NCBI GenBank assembly: GCA_030691665.1
Contig: JAUYDU010000006.1
Location: forward strand, 1-7,344
From: Chloroflexota bacterium
GTDB taxonomy: Bacteria; Chloroflexota; Dehalococcoidia; SM23-28-2
Direction: 5' to 3'
DNA length: 7,344 nucleotides
Both the position numbers and the translations under genes were made by a program. The notes beneath the pieces were generated by a model. It was given only the letters and a program-made list of their open reading frames with translations. It was not told the DNA's origin and searched no databases. Below are positions 1-4,761 of this stretch, one piece after another. The first letter of the stretch is position 1. Every line of letters starts with the position of its first letter.

Positions 1-138
1 GCTGACCAGTTCTGCCGCATCCGGGGTTACATCGCGACGCTGCGCAAGCAAGGGATGTCGGTCCTCTCCGGGCTCAGGAGCGCCGTTGTAGGCGAACCCC
101 TCCTGCCCGCCCTTTCATACCCCAAGGAACCTGAGTAG
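1..138 (+). pseudogene. IS66-family transposase, C-terminal end (truncated by window edge)
   Basis: Frame 1 is open from the first base to a TAG at 136-138 and gives 45 residues containing RIRGYIATLRKQG, then VLSGLRSAVVGEPLLPAL. The pattern R-[IF]-R-x-Y-[IL]-x-T-x-R-K-Q-G followed by a small-residue helix and GxP is the typical extreme C-terminus of IS66-family DDE transposases (the IS66 C-terminal domain). The IS66 transposase catalyses element transposition. The catalytic DDE domain would lie upstream, outside the window, so I cannot tell whether the gene is intact. It is typed as pseudogene only because it is partial here. The open frame and clean stop suggest this end has not decayed, unlike the IS3 remnant next to it. 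The family call is from recall of the motif, not a search. Confidence 0.72.
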
Positions 139-142
139 TTAC
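130..142 (+). mobile_element. Probable right end of the IS66 element
   Basis: Overlapping the transposase stop is CCTGAGTAGTTAC. Its reverse complement starts GTAAC, and IS66-family terminal inverted repeats typically begin with GTAA. The element would therefore end at 142. IS66 elements make 8 bp target duplications, so 143-150 (TATCCCTG) would be the duplicated target. The other end is outside the window, so this is untested. Confidence 0.5.
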
Positions 143-360
143 TATCCCTGACTGAATACCATAGAAGAAGGCCGCCGAGCTGCCAACGGTGATCAGGGTG
201 TTGAGACGGACCCCGCCAAGCAGAGAGGGATGGGGCCAACAATAGAATGGAGTCCCGCGTTTCCTGGGGTGTGCCCACGTCTGGCAATGATGCCACTGGC
301 TCGTTGGCTATCCACCCTCCTTCTTGGTTCTCTGGGGCGTTGACCTTGGTGTTGACACTC

Positions 361-491
361 CCCGCTTCGAACACTTCCCTCGGTGTCCGGTTTCCCAGGG
401 CCTAGTGGGGCCGCTCCTCGTTGTAGAATCCCGCGTAGGCACCGTTGCCTGTGCTGGCCTCGGGCACGTTCCGCAGGGAGACGGAGGTGTT
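361..491 (-). pseudogene. Decayed IS3-type transposase (OrfB) C-terminal remnant
   Basis: On the minus strand, from about 491 down to 361, the translation reads VPEASTGNGAYAGFYNEERPH, stop, ALGNRTPREVFEAG (the stop counted as a break). FYNEERPH-x-ALGxRTPxEVF is the hallmark C-terminus of IS3-family and related rve-type integrases, where the usual residue after RPH is a polar or aromatic amino acid. Here that codon is TAG (plus strand 402-404), so the frame is interrupted. Upstream similarity fades quickly, and the DDE core is missing. The segment downstream to about 202, where the plus strand reads TGAGACGGACCCCGCC, could be the rest of the element including its terminus, but that is inference. 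The remnant and the IS66 end lie back to back, marking an IS insertion hot spot. Confidence 0.6.
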
Positions 492-574
492 CGTCCGCGT
501 GGCGCCAGGAACCTTCGCGCTACGGGAGTGAGTGGGCATCTTCGGGGTAAGCCATTGCTTCACCCAACAGAAGT

Positions 575-770
575 TCATTTAGTTCAACGGAGGCGACTGC
601 CGGGGGAGCATGGACCGAGTACGGTAATGGGACTGGGAAGCGCCTGCGATCGTGGGCACGGGGCAGGAGCACAGGTACTTGACACGCCAGAAGGCGGGGG
701 GTATCATGTGCTTGTTCGATTTCTGCCCTGGCAGGGGGTCAGGGCCAGCGCCAAATGGGAAATCCTGGCT
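575..770 (+). repeat. Dispersed promoter/leader repeat, copy 1
   Basis: This segment is clearly similar to about 2037-2240 and, more distantly, to about 4050-4260. Shared blocks include GTTCAAC (582-588, as at 2046-2052), GGAAGCGCCTGC, TTGACACGCCAGAAGGCG, TATCATGTGCTTGTTC, TTTCTGCCCTGGCAGGGGG and CCAAATGGGAAATC. The best-conserved part is about 635-770. Indels between copies (a 17 versus 16 base spacer, for example) break any shared reading frame, so the repeat is best regarded as non-coding. It precedes the lipoprotein gene by about 150 bp. Confidence 0.75.
679..707 (+). promoter_or_regulatory. Sigma70-like promoter inside repeat copy 1
   Basis: A perfect -35 hexamer TTGACA (679-684) is separated by 17 bases from TATCAT (702-707), which matches the -10 consensus at 5 of 6 positions. 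The spacer contains the inverted repeat CGCC-AGAA-GGCG (685-696), which could be an operator. Transcription would start near 714 and give a leader of about 205 nt before the lipoprotein start at 921. The same arrangement is repeated in copy 2. Confidence 0.7.
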
Positions 771-920
771 AGATACCCCTACAAGCCTTTCCCAGACCGC
801 CACATCCGCCAGCATACCGAGGAGGGCCCGTAGGCAGGCGAGCCTCGCACCCCATCGCCAGGGGCGGAACTCCCAGGCCACCGTCTGCGTCTTGTTGGCA
901 AAGCCTATCAGGAGGATGTC

Positions 921-1520
921 GTGGGCCGTCGCCGCTCCATCATGGCGAAGGGCCTGGTGGGTGCCGTCATCCTGCTGCTGGCCGGCTGCCAGCAGCCCGC
1001 CGTCACTCCGCCAGCCGGATGGTCAATCCCCGCCGACAAGTATGTGTTCATTGAGCGGTGGATAGAGATCTACGAAGGCAGCTCCATGTTCATTGATTTT
1101 CCCACGTACCGTTTCGACAGGGCCAGCGGTGAACTCTGGCCCGACATAGTGCCCCCAGGTCCCTGGTTCCCGCTGGAGGACCTGACGGAGCTAAAGGTCG
1201 TCAATGGCAGAGGCACCAGTCGCAGCGGCTCGGCGGGTGCAGGCGCAAACAGCAGGGTGTTCGCGGTAGCCAGGCTCCCGTTCGCCGAACCCCCGCGTGA
1301 TGACACGACACTACAGCTCACCGTGGAAGGGGTTGACGCTCGCGGCGTCGCCTACCTCTCTCGCGGAGGCCAGCAGATCGTTCTTCGGCCCGGCGAAGGG
1401 TGGACCTGGGATGGAAAGAGCACGGTTGAATGGGGTGGGACTACGTTTGAGCTGTCTGCCAGAGAGCGGATAACGAACTTCGGCGTCCTGGAGAAATCGA
1501 AGATCCGGCTGACAAAGTGA
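921..1520 (+). CDS. Small lipoprotein of unknown function
   Basis: The gene encodes 199 residues starting at GTG 921, chosen because AGGAGG (910-915) lies 5 nt upstream. An internal ATG at residue 8 is an alternative but has a poorer ribosome site. The N-terminus MGRRRSIMAKG is followed by a hydrophobic stretch (residues 11-21) and a lipobox LLAGC with Cys23, the only cysteine in the protein. This indicates signal peptidase II processing and membrane anchoring on the outer face. The arginine cluster loosely resembles a Tat signal but not convincingly. The mature part has many alternating hydrophobic and polar stretches (YVFIERWIEIYEG, LQLTVEGVDARGVAYLS, QQIVLRPGEGWTWDG), consistent with a beta-rich fold. 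I do not recognise the family and assign no function. No terminator is obvious after the TGA. Confidence 0.8.
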   Translation: MGRRRSIMAKGLVGAVILLLAGCQQPAVTPPAGWSIPADKYVFIERWIEIYEGSSMFIDFPTYRFDRASGELWPDIVPPGPWFPLEDLTELKVVNGRGTSRSGSAGAGANSRVFAVARLPFAEPPRDDTTLQLTVEGVDARGVAYLSRGGQQIVLRPGEGWTWDGKSTVEWGGTTFELSARERITNFGVLEKSKIRLTK

Positions 1521-2036
1521 GAGAACCCCTATTTCATATTATGGACAGCCCACCCTCTGGATGACCTCAACACGCGACACGATACAACAAGGGTGCCAGG
1601 CCCACACGATTCGCTTTCGTAGCAGCGCCCAGGCTACTCCTGCAAAAGCCAAGACGCCAAGAATGTCTGCCTGCAAGCCCCAAGCAACCACCTATCCACT
1701 CGCCTGGTCATTATCCAGCGGCCACCACCCTCCATGCTCCCCGATCATCCCGTCTAAGTCTGTTTTCGGTACCTAGACCGAACTTCCAGACCATCAGATA
1801 CAAAACCGACGTTCTTCTGGCTACATCCTATTTGGAGGATGCGCAAACCGGTTTTCCCCGATGACGGTGCCTCTACTATCAACATTAGTGGTTAGTTTGT
1901 CAAGACTCGTACTGGCTACAACGCAGATACGGCTAGATACGAAATCGTCGGAAGTTCGGCCTAGACGGAGGCCTGATCAACGACTGCACCAGAAGCCACA
2001 TTGAGGCTCTGCAATTGGCCCCCAGATTAAACGAAA
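1521..2036. other. Gene-poor interval, no supported gene
   Basis: No reading frame here has a convincing start and family signature. The best candidate is on the minus strand at 1691-1539: a GTG-initiated frame of 50 codons with one hydrophobic stretch (ADILGVLAFAGVAWALL followed by RKR), like a single transmembrane helix with a basic stop-transfer tail. It has no clear ribosome site and follows directly after an in-frame TAG, so it may be the remnant of a membrane-protein gene. The plus-strand frame at 1561-1776 is its antisense shadow. The interval also contains a nested inverted repeat (1802-1855), listed separately. Base composition is less GC-rich from about 1780 to 1960 than in the flanking genes. 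Confidence 0.4.
1802..1855. repeat. Nested inverted repeat
   Basis: The outer arms AAAACCG (1802-1808) and CGGTTTT (1849-1855) are exact reverse complements. Between them CATCCT (1824-1829) and AGGATG (1836-1841) form an inner 6 bp stem with a 6-base loop. The right outer arm is also part of a 10 bp palindrome, AAACCGGTTT (1845-1854). There is no gene immediately downstream in either direction. It could be a decayed terminator, a mobile-element end or a binding site; the sequence does not decide. Confidence 0.35.
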
Positions 2037-2240
2037 CGTTGGAATGTTCAACTGCGCCGATGAAGAGCACAGGGCGGCTACCGAAAGGGTCCAGGGAACC
2101 GTTGGAAGCGCCTGCCATCGTGAGCACTGGGCGGGGGACAGGCAGTTGACACGCCAGAAGGCGGGGGTATCATGTGCTTGTTCAGTTTCTGCCCTGGCAG
2201 GGGGGCAAGGCCTGGTGCCAAATGGGGAATCCCGGCTGGC
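2037..2240 (+). repeat. Dispersed promoter/leader repeat, copy 2
   Basis: This copy is very similar to copy 1 across the promoter and leader (TTGACACGCCAGAAGGCG, TATCATGTGCTTGTTC, TTTCTGCCCTGGCAGGGGG). It is closer to copy 3 in the upstream half (GAGCACAG, then GGGAACCGTTGGA and GCGCCTGC at equivalent positions). Shared CGTTGGA blocks (2037-2043 here, 4050-4056 in copy 3) set the likely upstream boundary. It ends about 90 bp before the metalloprotease start. Confidence 0.75.
2146..2173 (+). promoter_or_regulatory. Sigma70-like promoter inside repeat copy 2
   Basis: TTGACA (2146-2151) is separated by 16 bases from TATCAT (2168-2173). The spacer has the same CGCC-AGAA-GGCG inverted repeat (2152-2163) as copy 1. 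A transcript from here would have a leader of about 150 nt before the protease start at 2333, including the conserved hairpin region at 2188-2202. Confidence 0.65.
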
Positions 2241-2257
2241 ATCTCAGCGGCCAGCTA

Positions 2258-2286
2258 TTGACATCCCGCATGAGCAGGGCTAGACT
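2258..2286 (+). promoter_or_regulatory. Second promoter for the metalloprotease gene
   Basis: A perfect TTGACA (2258-2263) lies 17 bases before TAGACT (2281-2286), a 4 of 6 match to the -10 consensus. A start near 2293 would give a leader of about 40 nt. It lies outside the repeat, so the protease gene appears to have tandem promoters about 110 bp apart. Confidence 0.55.
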
Positions 2287-2332
2287 ATAAACGCTCTCAC
2301 GGGGGAGTCAATGTGGGTTGTGGAGGTTGTGT

Positions 2333-3190
2333 ATGCTCTCATTACGTCACACCAAATGGCTAGTCGTTACGCTTATCGTCTCCATCGTTCTGGTCCTAGG
2401 GCTGGGCGCCGCGCCTCCAGACGCTGGGCCCCCGGATGCGGGCCCGCTGCCGCCAGGCCTGGCGGTTAAGGTGTTTGTCCACCATCCCAGGGGCCATGAC
2501 ACCGGTGTGACTGCCGCTTCCATCTGCGCCGATCCCAGCCCCTCCGGCTGCGCCGACTTCGCCATCGCCACCACCAGCGGCGGGCTGCCCATCCGCTGGC
2601 AGGACCCCACAGGAGGCGGGGCTGGCATCCCCTACTACGTGCAGCTCAACTACAGCGCCAAGACCAGCCCGGCCCTCACCAAGAGCGCCGCCCTGGCCGC
2701 CATTGATGCCTCTTTCGCCACGTGGGAGACGGCTAGCGACGCCGGGCTGAACTACACCAACAAGGGCACCCTCAGCAGGGCCACGCTGCCCCGCCTGGAT
2801 GGGAAGAACGTGGTGGGCTGGAAGGCGGTCCGCAGCAACGCCATCGCCGTCACGTACGTGTGGTACTACACCAGCACCGGCTACATCGCCGAGACAGACA
2901 TGGTGTTCAACAACAACTACCGCTGGGCCTACACTCCGCCGGTGTGCGATGCTGATGGGAACGATGCGTGCGATCCGGCTACCTATGAAGATCCCACCAA
3001 CAGCGGCGTGGCCAAAGCCATGGATGTTCGCAACATCGGCACCCACGAGGCCGGTCACACGCTGATGCTGCTGGACATGTACGACGCCTCTCATGCCAAC
3101 CTGACCATGTACGGCTACGGCGACTACGCCGAGATGAGGAAGGACACTCTGGCCAAGGGCGATGACCTGGGCGTCAAGGCCATCTATTAG
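2333..3190 (+). CDS. Secreted matrixin-like zinc metalloprotease
   Basis: The gene encodes 285 residues from ATG 2333, chosen because GGAGG (2322-2326) lies 6 nt upstream. A TTG at 2318 is in frame but has no good ribosome site. Residues 1-27 form a signal peptide (basic HTK, then a long hydrophobic run ending GLGAA), followed by a Pro/Ala/Gly-rich stretch. The catalytic region reads THEAGHTLMLLDMYD, giving the zinc ligands His238 and His242 with Glu239 as general base, and Asp248 where classical matrixins have a third His. TMYGYG gives the Met-turn at Met259. Asp as third ligand also occurs in snapalysin-type metzincins. Upstream, YYVQLNYSAKTSP, AIDASFATWE and the acidic-then-Asn stretch ETDMVFNNN fit the matrixin N-terminal subdomain. 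It should cleave proteins outside the cell; the substrate is unknown. Two promoters lie upstream, and the next gene starts 52 bp downstream on the same strand. Confidence 0.85.
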   Translation: MLSLRHTKWLVVTLIVSIVLVLGLGAAPPDAGPPDAGPLPPGLAVKVFVHHPRGHDTGVTAASICADPSPSGCADFAIATTSGGLPIRWQDPTGGGAGIPYYVQLNYSAKTSPALTKSAALAAIDASFATWETASDAGLNYTNKGTLSRATLPRLDGKNVVGWKAVRSNAIAVTYVWYYTSTGYIAETDMVFNNNYRWAYTPPVCDADGNDACDPATYEDPTNSGVAKAMDVRNIGTHEAGHTLMLLDMYDASHANLTMYGYGDYAEMRKDTLAKGDDLGVKAIY

Positions 3191-3242
3191 AGCGCATCCC
3201 GGAATTGGTTCTAGGGCTAGCGGGCCCTGGCGGAGGTGAGCG

Positions 3243-3431
3243 GTGAGGAGGCTGGCACTGGCCGCGCTGGCGGCTGGACTGCTGGCCCTGGCGAGCTTCG
3301 GGGTGGCCTACGCGGGAGGCGTTGCGCCCCGCGACCCCAGGCTGCCGCTGGTCGGCTGCATTCATGGCGAGATGGGCGTGCTGCGTGCCATGGACGCGGG
3401 CGCGCCTCTGAGTTGCCCCGGGCTCCCATAG
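3243..3431 (+). CDS. Small secreted protein, possibly a truncated GC[IV]H-type module
   Basis: The 62-residue product starts at GTG 3243, supported by GGAGG (3232-3236) 6 nt upstream. Residues 1-24 are a clear signal peptide with the cleavage motif AYA before GGV. The mature 38 residues contain VGCIHGEMGVLRAMDAG and two cysteines (in GCIH and LSCPG). This resembles the short repeated module of many bacterial surface proteins, of the form GC[IV]H...G.LR[IV]...PG..C......W. Here the frame stops before the expected C-terminal part, so this may be a shortened version. The gene follows the metalloprotease on the same strand and ends 30 bp before a strong hairpin, so the two probably form one transcription unit. 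The alternative frames over this region are shadows. Function is unknown. Confidence 0.55.
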   Translation: MRRLALAALAAGLLALASFGVAYAGGVAPRDPRLPLVGCIHGEMGVLRAMDAGAPLSCPGLP

Positions 3432-3461
3432 ACGAGGTCGTCTGAAGGTGCCATCGTGAAG

Positions 3462-3496
3462 GGCAGCCACGGACGCTCTGAGCGTCCGTGGCTGCC
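3462..3496 (+). terminator. Strong hairpin closing the protease unit
   Basis: Arms 3462-3477 and 3481-3496 are perfect 16-base reverse complements with a CTG loop (a 15-16 bp stem, GC-rich). It lies 30 bp after the small secreted protein's stop. The sequence after it (TTGTCC) is not a proper T run, so termination may be factor-assisted, or the hairpin may mainly protect the transcript 3' end. Confidence 0.65.
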
Positions 3497-3502
3497 TTGT
3501 CC

Positions 3503-3687
3503 AGTGTCGCGTCACCTAAATCACGGTGCTTTGAATGCACCCTGTCCAGAGGCGTATACCTCACCCCCTTGACCCCCTCTCCTGCAGGAGAGGGGGAGAT
3601 AGTGTATCTGGGGGACACCCCTAGACCCTCGGCGGGGGCTTCGCCCCTGCACCCCCGAGCGGGGCCCTAATAGCCTGACGCGACACT
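3503..3687. mobile_element. 185 bp MITE-like element with 12 bp terminal inverted repeats
   Basis: AGTGTCGCGTCA (3503-3514) has its exact reverse complement at 3676-3687. The interior has no gene but three hairpin units: a perfect 24 bp palindrome (3573-3596, arms CCCCCTCTCCTG and its complement), GGGG-ACA-CCCC (3611-3621), and a nested structure at 3628-3659 with outer arms CTCGG and CCGAG around GGGG and CCCC flanking a TTCG-containing loop. If the true termini are TGTCGCGTCA (3505-3514 and 3676-3685), the flanking tetranucleotides are CCAG and CTAG, a near-match that could be a 4 bp target duplication with one change. Size, inverted termini and lack of coding sequence fit a non-autonomous element mobilised in trans. 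The parent transposase is not in the window. Confidence 0.6.
3573..3596. repeat. 24 bp perfect palindrome within the MITE-like element
   Basis: The twelve bases CCCCCTCTCCTG are followed directly by their exact reverse complement. As RNA this would give a very stable hairpin, which could terminate or attenuate read-through in both directions. Confidence 0.7.
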
Positions 3688-3689
3688 AG

Positions 3690-3854
3690 TGGGCTGACCA
3701 CGGGTTACACAACGTCGGTCTGTGCAACCATTGGCACCCCGACTTCGACCGCTGGGAGAACCCGCGCGGTTCAGCGGGCTTCGACGCCAACGCAAACGCT
3801 CCGATTTGGTCGGCCTATCTGAACTGCGATGCCCCGCACTGCCAACTGTCATAG
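3690..3854 (+). pseudogene. Decapitated C-terminal gene fragment, family not recognised
   Basis: A frame of 54 codons runs from the right edge of the MITE-like element to a TAG at 3852-3854. The in-frame upstream stop (3687-3689) lies across the element boundary. No start codon with a ribosome site exists, so it cannot be a complete gene. The translation (ADHGLHNVGLCNHWHPDFD, then RWENPRGSAGFDANANAP and IWSAYLNCDAPHCQLS) looks strongly coding: C- or G-ending codons predominate, it is rich in Trp, His, Asp and Asn, and it has three cysteines. It resembles the C-terminus of an extracellular protein. The matching 5' part is not on the left side of the element, which suggests that insertion came with a deletion or rearrangement. 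I do not recognise the family. Confidence 0.5.
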
Positions 3855-3890
3855 GGGGTCTTCGATCGGACCGCTAGGCTGCGCCACCAA

Positions 3891-3997
3891 GACCCAGCTA
3901 AACTAAAGCCAAGGTGGGATCTACATGGCACCTTGTATCTCATATGGCATCTCACGGCGACTCTGCGGGTTTCATCGTGGTTTTAGTTTAGGTGGTC
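3891..3997. repeat. 107 bp imperfect inverted repeat
   Basis: The left arm 3891-3911 (core AGCTAAACTAAAGCCA) pairs with the right arm 3978-3997 (core TGGTTTTAGTTTAGGTGG). About 17 of 20 positions are complementary. Between the arms AAGGTG (3911-3916) and CACCTT (3929-3934) can form an inner stem. No credible coding frame spans it. It could be another small non-autonomous element or a structured RNA. Confidence 0.45.
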
Positions 3998-4049
3998 GTG
4001 GCTTGAGCCAAGGCGGTGGCATGATAGCCCATGATAGCCAAGGAGGTAG

Positions 4050-4260
4050 CGTTGGAGTTAGCGAGGGCCACCCCAGGGAGGAGCACAGAGTGGCTATCGG
4101 AAAGATCCAGGGAACCGTTGGAGGCGCCTGCAACCGTGAGCGCCAGGCGAGGGATAGTCAAGTTGATGACTCACCAAAAGGTGCGAGTCGCGTGTGGCTG
4201 TGAGTTTCTCCCCCGGCTGGGGGTCAGGGCCAGCACCAAATGGGAAATGTCGGTTGCTGG
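4050..4260 (+). repeat. Dispersed promoter/leader repeat, copy 3 (diverged)
   Basis: The upstream half matches copy 2 well (GAGCACAG, CCAGGGAACCGTTGGA, GCGCCTGC). The downstream half matches copy 1 (GGGGGTCAGGGCCAGC, CCAAATGGGAAAT). The promoter differs: -35-like TTGATG (4163-4168) replaces TTGACA, and no TATCAT is present. The spacer inverted repeat is kept in altered form as CACC-AAAA-GGTG (4172-4183), extended outward by GACT/AGTC (4168-4171 and 4186-4189). The leader hairpin is CCCCC-GGCT-GGGGG (4210-4223). A 106-codon frame (4031-4351) runs through it, but the other copies do not preserve that frame. Confidence 0.65.
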
Positions 4261-4344
4261 CGACCAAGCCAACTGTGGTAGTATGATGGCGATGCCAATG
4301 GTCAGTATCCTGTCCATGACCACTGTTTGGCGTGGGAGGTGTTC

Positions 4345-4707
4345 ATGCTAGCCCGACTGCGCTTTGCCGTTCTGACATCTTTCATTGTTTTGCTTGGCAC
4401 GCTTTCCGCTGTGGCGGTCAACGCCAGCCCATCGGCGCTTCCCGAGTGGTCAGTAGTAACGATCCCGGGGCTGCCGAGTGGGGCCAGTTTGTCGAGTGGT
4501 GGGCGTGGCCTCTGGACAGGGAGTCGAGGAGAGGTGTATGTCTGGGCGACGCGCTCGAAGCCAGCGACTGACATCCCGGAGTCCTGGCTCTATAAGACCA
4601 GCGACGGCGGGGCGACCTGGAGTTCTATGTTGTATCTTCCGGACAGCGATGGGCATAGCATCGGTATTAAGACTAAAGAGGGACACGGTCAGCTCATTAC
4701 GAGTTGA
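4345..4707 (+). pseudogene. Secreted BNR/Asp-box repeat protein, truncated
   Basis: The frame encodes 120 residues from ATG 4345, supported by GGGAGG (4334-4339) 5 nt upstream. A TTG at 4327 is in frame but less likely. Residues 1-29 form a signal peptide (a hydrophobic run ending VAVNA). The mature part contains one Asp-box, YKTSDGGATWSSM, of the form S-x-D-G-G-x-T-W found in BNR repeats of sialidase-like and Ycf48-like beta-propellers. Such propellers normally have several repeats over 300 or more residues. Here the frame ends after one, just where composition becomes AT-richer. This is best read as the 5' remnant of a longer secreted gene whose 3' part was replaced, although a short functional protein cannot be excluded. 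Repeat copy 3 lies about 85 bp upstream. Confidence 0.6.
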
Positions 4708-4709
4708 TA

Positions 4710-4740
4710 TGGGAAATCCCAGCTTAATCACTGCATTAAG
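4710..4740. promoter_or_regulatory. AT-rich leader with two small inverted repeats before the large surface-protein gene
   Basis: The 54 bp gap before 4762 is AT-rich compared with its surroundings. It contains TGGGAAATCCCA (4710-4721, stem TGGG/CCCA) and CTTAAT-CACTGC-ATTAAG (4723-4740, 6 bp stem with a 6-base loop). A TTGATA at 4704-4709 could be a -35, but no convincing -10 stands at the right distance. These may be operator or leader structures for the downstream gene. Evidence is limited to symmetry and position. Confidence 0.3.
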
Positions 4741-4761
4741 AAAACAAAGTGGAATTTTAAA

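Noticed and set aside
324..833. 169-codon plus-strand frame across the IS3 remnant and repeat copy 1
   Set aside because: It runs antisense through the transposase remnant and then through a non-coding repeat whose other copies do not keep the frame. It has no ribosome site or protein signature.
579..881. 100-codon minus-strand frame (MAWEFRPWRWGARL start)
   Set aside because: More than half lies antisense in the repeat. The same strand in copy 2 gives a different, broken translation. No ribosome site supports a start at 881.
1539..1691. 50-codon minus-strand frame with one hydrophobic helix
   Set aside because: It has a GTG start directly after an in-frame stop, no convincing ribosome site and no family. 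Kept only as a possible remnant in the description of the gap.
2396..3094. 232-codon minus-strand frame opposite the protease gene
   Set aside because: It is an antisense shadow of a high-GC gene with clear motifs on the plus strand. Its Val/Gly/Ala-rich composition is typical of such shadows.
4253..4281. Promoter TTGCTG ... TAGTAT before the BNR-type gene
   Set aside because: The spacer is 19 bases and both boxes are poor matches, so it is not strong enough to annotate.
4031..4351. 106-codon plus-strand frame through repeat copy 3
   Set aside because: A similar peptide (SREPLEAPA...) is readable in copy 2 but stops early at TGA within the promoter, and copy 1 differs by indels. Promoter and hairpin conservation explain the repeat better than a protein does.
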